A stretch of DNA of 64,000 bases from positions 62,001 to 126,000 of the forward strand of contig NZ_PJMS01000001.1 of assembly GCF_002846555.1 (NCBI RefSeq). The letters run 5' to 3'. The stretch's first letter is position 1. Each line of letters opens with the position of its first letter. The notes below the pieces were generated by a model, which ran no database searches, was not told the DNA's origin, and saw nothing but the letters and a program-made list of their open reading frames with translations. The position numbers and the translations under genes are program-made. This DNA is from Aquimarina sp. MAR_2010_214 (GTDB taxonomy: Bacteria > Bacteroidota > Bacteroidia > Flavobacteriales > Flavobacteriaceae). Positions 16,064 through 24,558 of the stretch are shown here, one piece after another.

Positions 16064-16781
16064 ACAAAACGTTTTAAACTTTGAATTTTTAGGATTCAAA
16101 ATCTGACCTTTTCTAATAATGTGTATGATTTCTATTCCTGCGAGTGTTCTTTGTGCTGATTCGAATTCTTTAAATCCTGTGGTAATTGCAATTCTTCTTT
16201 TTATACTACGATGATCCTGTTCTACAATATTGTTGAGATATTTGACTCGTCGAATCTTTATCTTTTTTGAAGTTAAACTCCTTTTATTCCAAGTCCGTAT
16301 TCCAGCTGTATTAGCTCCACTCTTATCAATATTTATTATCCTAGGCTTGCCGTTATTTCTAATAGCTTTACTCAAGAACTTTTGAGCAGAACCTTTCATC
16401 CTACGTTTTGTTAATAGGAAATCTATAGTGTTTCCTTGTTTATCAACTGCTCGGTATAAATACCTATCCTTACCGCCTACTTTGATATACGTTTCATCAA
16501 GTCTCCAACTATCTGTTAGTTGCCGTTTACGAGTATTCATATTGTGTTCTATTCCTTTAGGAAACTTAAATACCCACCGTTGGATTGTAGAATGGTCAAC
16601 TTTTACACCTCTAATAGACATCAACTCTTCAATATCACGGTAACTTAAACTAAATCGAAATTTGAAATATATCGCTTGTTGAATAATGATATCAGGATAT
16701 CGATGGTGTTTGTACATGGAACTAATTTAGAAGCTTCAAACTTTAGTATATTTAAAAGAGTGAAATTAATGCGACAGAACC
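15997..16781 (-). mobile_element. IS6-family insertion sequence
   Basis: The 13-bp word GGTTCTGTCGCAT at 15997-16009 is repeated inverted at 16769-16781. The 785-bp length, the single minus-strand transposase and repeats of the GGTTCTGT type all fit IS6/IS257-like elements. The eight flanking bases are ATGCTAGA on the left and ACTTTGAA on the right; they do not match, as expected after an IS6-mediated adjacent deletion. Confidence 0.85.
16049..16717 (-). CDS. IS6-family transposase
   Basis: 222 residues, the usual size for the family. The N-terminus YRDIEELMSIRGVKVDHSTIQRWV is the characteristic helix-turn-helix, and the catalytic triad is readable as DETYIKVGGKDRYLYRAVD, IDKSGAN and VEQDHRSIKRR (D, D, E). 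The family moves by replicative transposition, forming cointegrates and adjacent deletions. The frame is complete. Confidence 0.9.
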   Translation of the reverse strand: MYKHHRYPDIIIQQAIYFKFRFSLSYRDIEELMSIRGVKVDHSTIQRWVFKFPKGIEHNMNTRKRQLTDSWRLDETYIKVGGKDRYLYRAVDKQGNTIDFLLTKRRMKGSAQKFLSKAIRNNGKPRIINIDKSGANTAGIRTWNKRSLTSKKIKIRRVKYLNNIVEQDHRSIKRRIAITTGFKEFESAQRTLAGIEIIHIIRKGQILNPKNSKFKTFCSLAA

Positions 16782-16870
16782 ACTTTGAAATTAATAGTGT
16801 ATTTGATGACTAAATAGGCATGGTTTTAGAGTTCTCTTCATAGGAGTTCAAAAAGTGGAATTCTTCCTTT

Positions 16871-16964
16871 TAAATTAATCAGAATATTGGCATAAACACA
16901 ACTTTTGATCTTGATCCTAAATTAACCAGAATATTTGCATAAACACAACAATTGAGCTTGATCT
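16871..16964. repeat. Two tandem copies of a 47-bp repeat
   Basis: TAAATTAA(T/C)CAGAATATT begins at 16871 and again at 16918; the 47-base units differ at only about seven positions, and both contain GCATAAACACAAC. They lie just inside the element end. They could be recombinase or replication-protein sites, or be a simple duplication. Confidence 0.7.
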
Positions 16965-17238
16965 CACAATTCAATGATTATCTTAAGCTCTATAGGGCAT
17001 TTCACCCGAAGGACACGAGTATAAAAAATAAAACCTTAGATAAAGCTAAAAATCTAGATGATGCGTAAAACACTACATAACAAGAACTTCACCCAACAAA
17101 ACTAACTGCAGAAAGTAAATCTATTTGTAGAGAAAAACCTCTCTCATCGTATTTTTTGATGAAAACTGTACGTAAATACTGTACGTAAATCTGAAAAACT
17201 GAAGATTTTCAAGAAGAAAAAACAGTTGTAAACAAAAA

Positions 17239-17264
17239 TAACCTCTTCAAAATCAAGAGGTTAT
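17239..17264 (-). terminator. Terminator hairpin beside att copy 1
   Basis: ATAACCTCTT and AAGAGGTTAT form a stem, and on the minus strand the stem is followed by a T-rich run (TTTTTG). It lies immediately downstream of the tRNA 3' fragment in the tRNA's direction, so it would have terminated tRNA-fMet transcripts when that tRNA copy was intact. Confidence 0.65.
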
Positions 17265-17267
17265 CTT

Positions 17268-17314
17268 TAGTAGCGGGAACAGGACTCGAACCTGTGACCT
17301 TCGGGTTATGAGCC
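17268..17314 (-). repeat. Attachment-site copy 1: 3' fragment of initiator tRNA-fMet
   Basis: Matches exactly the 3' part of the intact tRNA at 41344-41390: acceptor 3' strand, T arm, variable loop and the 3' half of the anticodon arm up to the anticodon loop. The 5' half is replaced by unrelated DNA. Duplication of a tRNA 3' end is the usual scar of a tyrosine-recombinase element that integrated in a tRNA gene. Confidence 0.9.
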
Positions 17315-17435
17315 ATTTCGGTCGCACTCAAACCGTCCTAGCTATCAGTGTCTTATCTTTTTCGAAGTACCTAAAAACTTGCAAATACCTACAAATGGGT
17401 ACTTAAAATAGGTACTTTTCTATGAAGTACCTATT
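17315..17435. repeat. Left end of segment A with GTACCT/AGGTACTT repeats
   Basis: This sequence recurs at 29007-29128 just after att copy 2 (ATTTCGGT(C/T)GCAC, then GAAGTACCTAAAAACTTGC and so on). It contains five versions of a nine-base word in both orientations (AAGTACCTA, AATACCTA, GGGTACTT, AGGTACTT, AAGTACCTA) at about 17363-17435, an arrangement like integrase arm-binding sites. No ORF. Confidence 0.7.
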
Positions 17436-17696
17436 TAATATTTTTTACTAAAAATTACTATTTCCTTTGTACCAGTATTTATAAAAAAATCATCGTTTTA
17501 TGAGGTAGAAAAGTAGATTACAAAGGATAAAATTAGATATTGTTTTGTTTTCTGTAATTAGATTAAGTCACTCTTAATAATAAAACCAGGAAAAAAATTA
17601 AAAAAAATTTTTGATATCATTTTTTTATTACATTTGATTAAATAATAATGCGTTTTATATAAAGGACGTATTGCCTATATAAATGAAAACGTTTTT

Positions 17697-17785
17697 CAGA
17701 TTCGGGCTTAGGAGCATAAAGAAGTCTACTCCAAAAGCTGCCTCAGGGATGAGGAACCGAATTCTCAGGCTGACTTCTAAAGTAT
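17697..17785 (+). ncRNA. Structured leader of the arginine decarboxylase operon (candidate riboswitch)
   Basis: ATTCGG near 17,700 can pair with CCGAAT near 17,757, enclosing GGAG...CTCC and CCTCA-GGGA-TGAGG hairpins. AGAAGTC inside the first loop can instead pair with GACTTCT just after the enclosing stem, giving mutually exclusive folds. Further hairpins (AAGTATA/TATACTT, GAAC...GTTC) follow before the ATG at 17923. I do not recognise an Rfam class. Its place in front of polyamine biosynthesis suggests control by a polyamine, arginine or related ligand. Confidence 0.45.
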
Positions 17786-17922
17786 ATACTATACTTAGAC
17801 TATTGGAACGAATACAGTTCGTGCCCTACACTGTTTTTATTTTTCGTGTATGAGATTAGATTGAAACTAATTGCTTTCGCAATTTCTTATGTATCAATTT
17901 CTAATTTTTCAAACACATCATA

Positions 17923-19377
17923 ATGAAAACAAAATATATCGATTTGATCGAACAGACCTTCCATTTTCCACAGGAAGAGTTTTCGCTCCAGAATAGCCAA
18001 TTACAGTTTCACGGCATTGACCTTATGAGATTGATTGCTCAATATGGTGCGCCTTTAAAACTCACTTACCTACCCAAAATATCAGAAAATATTAATCGAG
18101 CAAAAAGCTGGTTTAACAACGCTATTAAGTCAAATGATTATAAAGGGAATTATAACTATTGTTATTGTACGAAAAGCTCACATTTTCAACACGTATTGAA
18201 CGAAGCCCTTAAGAATGATATTCATATAGAAACCTCTTCCGCTTTTGATATTGATATTGTAGAAAACTTAAAAACACAAGGTAAAATCAATGATGATACC
18301 TATGTGATTAGCAATGGTTTCAAACGTGACCAATACATACAAAACATAGCCCGATTGATCAATAACGGACACCACAATTGTATTCCTATCATTGATAATT
18401 ACGAAGAACTGGATCTATTAAGTGATGTAATTGACAAAGATTTTCAAGTCGGTATACGTATTGCTTCTGAAGAAGAACCAAAGTTTGAGTTTTATACTTC
18501 TCGATTAGGAATTGGGTATCGTAATATTGTACCCTTTTATAATAATCAGATCAAGAATAACCCAAAAGTGAAACTAAAAATGCTTCACTTCTTTATCAAC
18601 ACGGGCATTCGCGATACTGCTTACTATTGGAATGAATTACAAAAATGTCTAAAAGTATATATAAGTCTTAAGAAAATATGCCCATCATTAGATAGCTTAA
18701 ATATAGGCGGAGGTTTCCCGATAAAAAACTCTTTGGCCTTTGACTATGACTATCAGTATATAATCAATGAAATTATTAATCAAATCCAAATTTCCTGTGA
18801 AGAAGCACAAGTAGATGTTCCAAATATTTTCACGGAATTTGGAAGTTTTACAGTTGGTGAAAGTGGTGGTGTTATTTACGAAGTACTATATCAAAAACAG
18901 CAAAACGATCGCGAAAAATGGAATATGATCAATTCATCTTTCATTACAACAATGCCAGATACATGGGCAATAAACAAACGTTTTGTGATGTTGCCCGTAA
19001 ACAGATGGGATGATGAGTATGAACGCGTACTACTCGGTGGATTAACCTGTGATAGTGATGATTATTACAATTCAGAACAACATATGAATGCCATATATCT
19101 ACCAAAATACAAAAAAGACAAACCATTATATATTGGTTTTTTCAATACTGGTGCATATCAGGAGACCATTGGTGGTTTTGGAGGATTGCAACACTGCTTA
19201 ATCCCACAGCCTAAGCATATTTTGATAGATCGTGATCAGAATGGAAAGGTAACTACAGAAGTTTTTGCACCACAACAAACTTCAGAACAGTTATTATCTA
19301 TTCTTGGATATCAAAAAATAGCAAAAGAAGAAGTTTTAGAACATTCACAAAAAGAAATAATTATAAATTCTAACTAA
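17923..19377 (+). CDS. speA: Arginine decarboxylase (PLP, alanine-racemase fold)
   Basis: 484 residues. It makes agmatine from arginine, the first step of putrescine synthesis. The N-terminal barrel contains YCYCTKSSHFQHVL around residue 85 (the PLP lysine region, K-S-S rather than the more usual AVKAN), HIETSSAFDI, the glycine-rich phosphate loop SLNIGGGFP and FTEFGSFTVGESGG. The C-terminal part has GLTCDSDDYYN (CDS-D motif of this decarboxylase group) and GAYQETIGGFGG. It heads the operon with agmatinase (30-bp gap) and a DHS-like gene. The long structured leader suggests post-transcriptional control. Lysine or carboxynorspermidine decarboxylase are alternatives, but the agmatinase partner favours arginine. 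Confidence 0.87.
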   Translation: MKTKYIDLIEQTFHFPQEEFSLQNSQLQFHGIDLMRLIAQYGAPLKLTYLPKISENINRAKSWFNNAIKSNDYKGNYNYCYCTKSSHFQHVLNEALKNDIHIETSSAFDIDIVENLKTQGKINDDTYVISNGFKRDQYIQNIARLINNGHHNCIPIIDNYEELDLLSDVIDKDFQVGIRIASEEEPKFEFYTSRLGIGYRNIVPFYNNQIKNNPKVKLKMLHFFINTGIRDTAYYWNELQKCLKVYISLKKICPSLDSLNIGGGFPIKNSLAFDYDYQYIINEIINQIQISCEEAQVDVPNIFTEFGSFTVGESGGVIYEVLYQKQQNDREKWNMINSSFITTMPDTWAINKRFVMLPVNRWDDEYERVLLGGLTCDSDDYYNSEQHMNAIYLPKYKKDKPLYIGFFNTGAYQETIGGFGGLQHCLIPQPKHILIDRDQNGKVTTEVFAPQQTSEQLLSILGYQKIAKEEVLEHSQKEIIINSN

Positions 19378-19407
19378 CCTAAATCATTAAATCCAAACAT
19401 TTTTAAA

Positions 19408-20355
19408 ATGGAAACTAAGAAAACATATGCCGGAATTCCAGAACAATATGCTGGCTATGACAAATCAAAAGTAGTATTGATTCCTGTTCCTTATGATGGA
19501 ACCAGTACCTGGGGCAAAGGAGCAGACAAAGGTCCTGAAGCATTTTTACACGCTTCAGAGAATATGGAGCTTTATGATATAGAAACGGAGAGCGAAGTAT
19601 ACAAACAAGGTATTTATCTTTCTCAACCCATCGACGAAAAAAGCTCACCAGACGCAATGGTCACTACAGTACACGATACTGTAAAAACCAATATTAAACG
19701 CAACAAGTTTGTTACGCTTTTTGGTGGGGAGCATTCTATTTCTATAGGAGCTATACGTGCATTTGATGAGTGTTTCAATGATTTAACAGTAATACAAATA
19801 GATGCCCACGCAGATTTAAGAAAAGAATATGAAGGTTCTAAGTACAATCACGCTTGTGCACTTTATGAGGCTAATCAAAACACTAATCTTATTCAAGTTG
19901 GGATTCGCAGTATGGATGCTTCAGAACAATTAGTAATGAACAAAGAAAATGTCTTTTTCGCTCATGAAATGGCAACCGATGATTATTGGATGGACAATGC
20001 AACCGAATTAATGACTGATAATGTCTATATCACTTTTGACCTGGATGCTTTAGACCCTTCTATTTTACCTTCAACTGGAACACCAGAACCGGGAGGATTG
20101 TTATGGTATGAAACCCTTGAATTTCTTAAGAAAATATTTGAAGAAAAAAATGTAGTTGGATTTGATATTGTAGAATTATGTCCAAATAAAGATGATAAAT
20201 CTTCTGATTTTGCTGCTGCTAAACTCTACTATAAAATGTTGAGTTACAAATTTACTGAACAAGATGTTGATGACGCAAATGAAAATTTATATGCCCTTAA
20301 AGGCAATGATAAAACTAGCCACTTAAAATTTTCTGACGATGAGCATGAAGGATAA
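19408..20355 (+). CDS. speB: Agmatinase (ureohydrolase)
   Basis: 315 residues. It hydrolyses agmatine to putrescine and urea with two Mn ions. The metal-ligand motifs are all intact: GGEHSISIG (His), IDAHADLR (Asp-His-Asp) and FDLDALDPS (Asp-x-Asp), followed by GTPEPGGL. This contrasts with the degenerate arginase-fold gene at 56526. It lies between arginine decarboxylase and a DHS-like gene, whose start overlaps this stop by 17 bp, so the three are a translation-coupled operon. Confidence 0.92.
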   Translation: METKKTYAGIPEQYAGYDKSKVVLIPVPYDGTSTWGKGADKGPEAFLHASENMELYDIETESEVYKQGIYLSQPIDEKSSPDAMVTTVHDTVKTNIKRNKFVTLFGGEHSISIGAIRAFDECFNDLTVIQIDAHADLRKEYEGSKYNHACALYEANQNTNLIQVGIRSMDASEQLVMNKENVFFAHEMATDDYWMDNATELMTDNVYITFDLDALDPSILPSTGTPEPGGLLWYETLEFLKKIFEEKNVVGFDIVELCPNKDDKSSDFAAAKLYYKMLSYKFTEQDVDDANENLYALKGNDKTSHLKFSDDEHEG

Positions 20356-21319
20356 AGGAGCTATTTCACAATTTATAGAGAAATATTATCTGCATTTTAA
20401 TGCTGCTTCTGTAGTAGATGCGGCCAAAGAATATGAAGCCCAAATTAATAATGGCTCAAAAATGTTAGTATCTCTAGCAGGAGCAATGAGTACAGCTGAA
20501 TTAGGTAAAATTTTCGCAGAAATCATACGTCAAAACAAAGTACATATTATCTCCTGTACAGGTGCAAATTTGGAAGAAGATATTATGAATCTGGTAGCAC
20601 ATAGTCATTATAAGCGTGTTCCTAATTATCGTGATCTAACCCCAAAACAAGAATGGGATTTACTAGAACAAGGATTAAATCGTGTTACGGATACCTGTAT
20701 CCCTGAAGAAGAAGCTTTTAGAAGATTACAGCAACATATTTTTAAGATTTGGAAAGATGCTGAAGAAAAAGGAGAGCGTTATTTTCCACACGAGTTTATG
20801 TACAAAATGTTATTGTCTGGTGTATTAGAACAGTACTATGAAATTGACATTAAGGATAGTTGGATGTATGCTGCGGCAAAAGCCAATTTACCGATGGTAG
20901 TTCCAGGATGGGAAGATAGTACAATGGGGAACATCTTTGCTAGCTATGTGTTGAAAGGAGAGCTTAAAGCAAGCACTATAAAATCCGGAATCGAGTATAT
21001 GACCTTTCTTGCAGATTGGTATACCGATAATTCTGAAAATGGTATCGGATTTTTCCAGATAGGTGGTGGTATTGCAGGAGATTTTCCTATTTGTGTGGTG
21101 CCAATGCTATATCAAGATATGGAACGTACAGACACACCATTCTGGAATTATTTCTGTCAAATAAGTGACTCAACAACAAGTTATGGATCTTATTCTGGAG
21201 CAGTACCAAATGAAAAAATCACTTGGGGTAAATTAGATATTGATACTCCAAAATTCATTATAGAGTCAGATGCCACCATTGTAGCACCATTAATATTTGC
21301 TTATTTATTAGATATGTAA
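20339..21319 (+). CDS. Deoxyhypusine synthase-like protein (probable homospermidine/spermidine-modifying enzyme)
   Basis: 326 residues of the deoxyhypusine synthase family: GAMSTAELGKIFAEIIR, CTGANLEED, the HFKRV-like HYKRVPNYRDL, FFQIGGGIAGDFP and the catalytic-lysine region ITWGKLDID near residue 300. Bacteria lack eIF5A hypusine, so bacterial members are thought to move aminobutyl groups between polyamines (homospermidine synthase activity). Position directly after agmatinase supports a polyamine role. Starts at 20339 or 20345 are equally possible. Confidence 0.85.
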   Translation: MSMKDKGAISQFIEKYYLHFNAASVVDAAKEYEAQINNGSKMLVSLAGAMSTAELGKIFAEIIRQNKVHIISCTGANLEEDIMNLVAHSHYKRVPNYRDLTPKQEWDLLEQGLNRVTDTCIPEEEAFRRLQQHIFKIWKDAEEKGERYFPHEFMYKMLLSGVLEQYYEIDIKDSWMYAAAKANLPMVVPGWEDSTMGNIFASYVLKGELKASTIKSGIEYMTFLADWYTDNSENGIGFFQIGGGIAGDFPICVVPMLYQDMERTDTPFWNYFCQISDSTTSYGSYSGAVPNEKITWGKLDIDTPKFIIESDATIVAPLIFAYLLDM

Positions 21320-21324
21320 AAGAT

Positions 21325-21645
21325 ATGAAAACTTCAAAAAACAACCATTTAAAAAAGGTTATTGTTGACTTCAAAAAGTTAACCAATACTATTCTAGATT
21401 TATTGGTAATAAAGTATCCTGATGGATATGATGATAAAGATATTATTACGTTTAGAAATGCACAAAACGAAATCGTAGAATGTGTAGAAGTAAAAACTGA
21501 GGATACCTTATATCTTGTGAAAGTCAGTAAGCATATTGTTACCGCTATGGAAGATCACGATGATAACGATGAAGATAACCAAGATAAAGAAAGTGAATTC
21601 GAAGAATTCGAAGAAGAAACAGATGAGCCATCTCTAGAAGAATAA
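21325..21645 (+). CDS. Small protein with acidic tail, unknown
   Basis: 106 residues, beginning 5 bp after the DHS-like stop. The first two thirds are ordinary (NHLKKVIVDFKKLTNTILDLLVIKYPDGYDDKDI ... TLYLVKVSKHIV), and the last about 30 residues are almost entirely Asp/Glu (DDNDEDNQDKESEFEEFEEE). I recognise no family. The acidic tail may bind metal, basic protein or polyamine; this is speculation. Tight spacing places it in the polyamine operon. Confidence 0.7.
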   Translation: MKTSKNNHLKKVIVDFKKLTNTILDLLVIKYPDGYDDKDIITFRNAQNEIVECVEVKTEDTLYLVKVSKHIVTAMEDHDDNDEDNQDKESEFEEFEEETDEPSLEE

Positions 21646-21732
21646 TTCAAATTCAACTTGGGATTAGAGTACTCATACGATAGTATCGTGGGTACTCCTT
21701 TTCTTATTACTTATTTTAAAATTAAATTTTCA

Positions 21733-23076
21733 ATGAAAGAACAAGTAGAAGCTTTTATGGCAGAGGTAAGAGTCAGAAATGCTCACGAACCTGAGTTTTT
21801 ACAAGCTGTACAAGAAGTTGCAGAAACTGTAATCCCATTTATTTCCTCTCAGAAAATTTATGATGGTAAAAATATCCTTCTTAGAATGGTTGAACCAGAG
21901 AGAGTAATTACTTTTCGTGTTTCTTGGGTAGATGACTATGGGAAAATTCACGTAAACAGAGGATATCGTATTCAAATGAATTCTGCTATTGGGCCATATA
22001 AAGGAGGGTTACGTTTTCATCCTACTGTAAATCTGAGTATTCTGAAATTTTTGGCGTTCGAACAGGTATTCAAAAATAGTTTGACTACATTACCAATGGG
22101 TGGGGGAAAAGGAGGATCTGACTTTGATCCTAAAGATAAATCTGATGCTGAAATTATGAGGTTTTGTCACAACTTTATGGCAGAACTTTTTAGACATATA
22201 GGACCAAATACAGATGTACCCGCAGGAGATATAGGCGTAGGAAGTCGCGAAATTGGGTTCTTATTTGGTATGTACCGTAAAATTAGAAATGAATTTACTG
22301 GAGTTTTAACTGGAAAAGGATTAAGCTGGGGTGGCTCATTAATTCGACCAGAAGCAACAGGATACGGAACCGTATATTTTGCCGAAAACATGTTAACCAC
22401 TAAAGAAGATTCTATTAAAGGAAAAATAGTTTCTATTTCTGGTTCGGGTAATGTAGCTCAGTACGCTGCCGAAAAAGTAATTCAGTTAGGTGGAAAAGTG
22501 GTAACGTTATCAGACTCTTCAGGGTACATTTATGATGAAAATGGTATCGATTTGGAAAAACTAAAATATGTGATCCATCTTAAAAATGTTGTTAGAGGCA
22601 GGATTAACGAATATGTCAAAAAATATCCATCAGCTAAATTCTTTCAAGATGAAACACCTTGGGATATTGCTTGCGATATTGCACTACCCTGTGCAACACA
22701 AAATGAACTTAATGGCAAAGACGCTAAAGCTTTAATCAAAAACGGTTGTATTTGTATAAGTGAAGGTGCAAATATGCCAAGTACTCCAGATGCTATTGCT
22801 GAGTTTCATAAGGCAAAAATTCTTTTCGCACCGGGTAAAGCATCTAATGCTGGAGGAGTAGCAACATCAGGCCTAGAAATGACTCAGAATTCATTACGCT
22901 ACAATTGGACTCGTAAGCAGGTTGATCAAAAACTACAACAAATAATGTCTAGTATTCATGCTTCTTGTTTGGAATATGGAATGGATGATACAGGATATGT
23001 AGACTATGTAAAAGGTGCAAATATTGCTGGATTTGTAAAAGTGGCAGATGCAATGCTTGCTCAAGGAGTTATATAA
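21733..23076 (+). CDS. gdhA: NADP-type glutamate dehydrogenase
   Basis: 447 residues, hexameric-class size. It interconverts glutamate with 2-oxoglutarate plus ammonia. Landmarks are GPYKGGLRFHPTVN, PMGGGKGGSDFDP (catalytic Lys in GGGKGG), PAGDIGVGSREIG (catalytic Asp), the Rossmann loop SGSGNVAQYAAEK, and SEGANMP. The ATG at 21733 is chosen. An in-frame TTG at 21658 would add an N-terminus (MGLEYSYDSIVG) unlike the family. It sits 87 bp after the acidic small gene, and its own promoter is possible in that gap. Confidence 0.92.
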   Translation: MKEQVEAFMAEVRVRNAHEPEFLQAVQEVAETVIPFISSQKIYDGKNILLRMVEPERVITFRVSWVDDYGKIHVNRGYRIQMNSAIGPYKGGLRFHPTVNLSILKFLAFEQVFKNSLTTLPMGGGKGGSDFDPKDKSDAEIMRFCHNFMAELFRHIGPNTDVPAGDIGVGSREIGFLFGMYRKIRNEFTGVLTGKGLSWGGSLIRPEATGYGTVYFAENMLTTKEDSIKGKIVSISGSGNVAQYAAEKVIQLGGKVVTLSDSSGYIYDENGIDLEKLKYVIHLKNVVRGRINEYVKKYPSAKFFQDETPWDIACDIALPCATQNELNGKDAKALIKNGCICISEGANMPSTPDAIAEFHKAKILFAPGKASNAGGVATSGLEMTQNSLRYNWTRKQVDQKLQQIMSSIHASCLEYGMDDTGYVDYVKGANIAGFVKVADAMLAQGVI

Positions 23077-23086
23077 AATATTTATC

Positions 23087-23869
23087 ATGAAAAAAAACGC
23101 CTTTGCGCTACAAATTGCAGAAAGTATAGATATAGATGCCTGCAAAAATCACTTTAAACAAACACTTCTATTTTCTAATAGAGATGAATTGTTTTTCGAT
23201 TTTGAAAACCAGAAATATGCTTATATTTTTAAATACGGTATTCTTTGTGTTTTTAATTTCGCTTCAAACGAACTGGATCAACTGAGACAACAGTTATTTA
23301 AATTTACTACACATGCAAAGCTTATAGATAGTTCTTTAACCCAATCTATAGATATAATTATAGATGCCGAGTCCTTTCGTATAGATTTTGAAAGTGTTCA
23401 TCTAATAGATAATAATATTGAAAAAATACGCTTGGTAATGCATAATGCATCACAATCAGTACTATTAGACTATTATACAGGCATTGCAGAGCAACTTATT
23501 GAAGACACAGCACAATACACTAATTTTATAGAGACAAAAAGGACAAGACTATATACAGATGATAAAAAACATAAACATTTCGTTGAAAAGGTTTTAAATT
23601 CCAAAAATAAGATTTCTGAAAATCTTTACATATTTGATTCTCCTAGTGCTGTTTCGGATGATGAAACGCTTACTAAACTAAATACTGAACTCAAGAAAAA
23701 ATTTGAGGTAAATGATAAGCATAAAACTATAAGCCAGAAGCTAAACATTGTAAAAGAAAACCTAGAATTCTTTAAGCATATTACGGTACATAGAAAAAGT
23801 AGTAAACTTAAATGGATTATTATAGTCATCGTGATCTTAGTTTTATTCATACTCAAATTTATAAAATAG
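23087..23869 (+). CDS. RMD1/YagE (DUF155) family protein, tail-anchored
   Basis: 260 residues from the ATG at 23087; an upstream ATG at 23048 overlaps gdhA and is less likely. The N-terminal half shows the DUF155 pattern (FFDFENQKYAYIFKYGILCVFNFAS) and the body is charged and coiled (EFEV... KHKTISQKLNIVKENLEFFKHI). The C-terminus is one transmembrane helix (WIIIVIVILVLFILKFIK), so the protein is tail-anchored with its bulk in the cytoplasm. Biochemical function is not established for bacterial members. Confidence 0.75.
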   Translation: MKKNAFALQIAESIDIDACKNHFKQTLLFSNRDELFFDFENQKYAYIFKYGILCVFNFASNELDQLRQQLFKFTTHAKLIDSSLTQSIDIIIDAESFRIDFESVHLIDNNIEKIRLVMHNASQSVLLDYYTGIAEQLIEDTAQYTNFIETKRTRLYTDDKKHKHFVEKVLNSKNKISENLYIFDSPSAVSDDETLTKLNTELKKKFEVNDKHKTISQKLNIVKENLEFFKHITVHRKSSKLKWIIIVIVILVLFILKFIK

Positions 23870-24130
23870 CACATTCAACAAATTAAGAATAATAAGAAGT
23901 GAAGAACGTAAACTAGCTAAAGCAAAAAATATTCTGGATTTGTCAATTGTAAAAAATTAAAATACAAAAAGCATCTAAACCTTATTTTCAATTAATTGAC
24001 GAAGAACTATGACAATTTACGTTGCAAATTGAAAAAAGAGAAAAAGAAGTGGATTCCGTTTTAACGAATTATCATATGGTTAAAGAGTAAGTAAATTATT
24101 TTAAAATTAACAAAGATTAAATAACCAGAT
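23870..24130. other. Gap with possible gene remnant
   Basis: No intact ORF. A short readable stretch (LQIEKREKEVDSVLTNYHMVKE then stop, about 24,020-24,090) looks like the tail of a decayed gene. Otherwise the gap is AT-rich. Confidence 0.35.
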
Positions 24131-24547
24131 ATGCGTATAAAAAAGCATAAAGAGAAATCCAGATTAATCGTGTTTCAAGGAGAAAAAATTCTGGTTTTCC
24201 AAAAACTTAAAGACAAGTTAGAATACGGACTTATTGGTGGGTTTTTAAAAGGAAAAGAATCCCCAGAAGTAGCACTTATTAGGGAAACACTTGAAGAAAC
24301 TGCTGTTGAATTAGCTGAAGAAGATTTGATATATCATTGTTCAGTCACAATTGATTTAAAGGATACAAAAAGGGTTCCCAAGCATTATTTCATTTGCGAC
24401 GATTATTATAAACCATTTGCACTTGCAGAACCACATAAGTTTAAAAATATAAAATGGGTACATTGGAAAGAAGCTGCAAAATTTCTTGGCAAATCAGATA
24501 AGAAGGTAGTAAAAGAACTTTTTAACCCTTGTAAACTTAATCACTAA
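24131..24547 (+). CDS. NUDIX hydrolase
   Basis: 138 residues. The NUDIX box is present as G-x5-E-x7-RE-x2-EE (GFLKGKE ... REtlEE), with alanine where the final glycine usually stands (EETAVEL). The metal-binding Glu residues are intact, so hydrolysis of a nucleoside-diphosphate-X compound is expected. The substrate is not predictable. It lies between the tail-anchored protein and two small related proteins. Confidence 0.85.
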   Translation: MRIKKHKEKSRLIVFQGEKILVFQKLKDKLEYGLIGGFLKGKESPEVALIRETLEETAVELAEEDLIYHCSVTIDLKDTKRVPKHYFICDDYYKPFALAEPHKFKNIKWVHWKEAAKFLGKSDKKVVKELFNPCKLNH

Positions 24548-24558
24548 AAAACGCGTAG

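Larger units (their letters stand above)
16782..17267. other. Non-coding end of an integrated element
   Basis: No gene is seen. From about 16,990 it is recognisably similar to 28,680-28,959 (the end of segment A): both contain TTCACCCGAAGGACAC, then ATC(T)CTCTCATCG, two copies of TGTACGTAAA, a purine-rich TTTTCAAGAAGAAAAAAC stretch and a terminator hairpin. The presence of a second copy of this end to the left of the first tRNA fragment implies that yet another element of the same type once occupied, or still occupies, the DNA further left. Confidence 0.65.

Noticed and set aside
21658..21732. TTG start extending glutamate dehydrogenase by 25 residues
   Set aside because: The extra residues do not resemble the family, while the ATG at 21733 gives the normal N-terminus.
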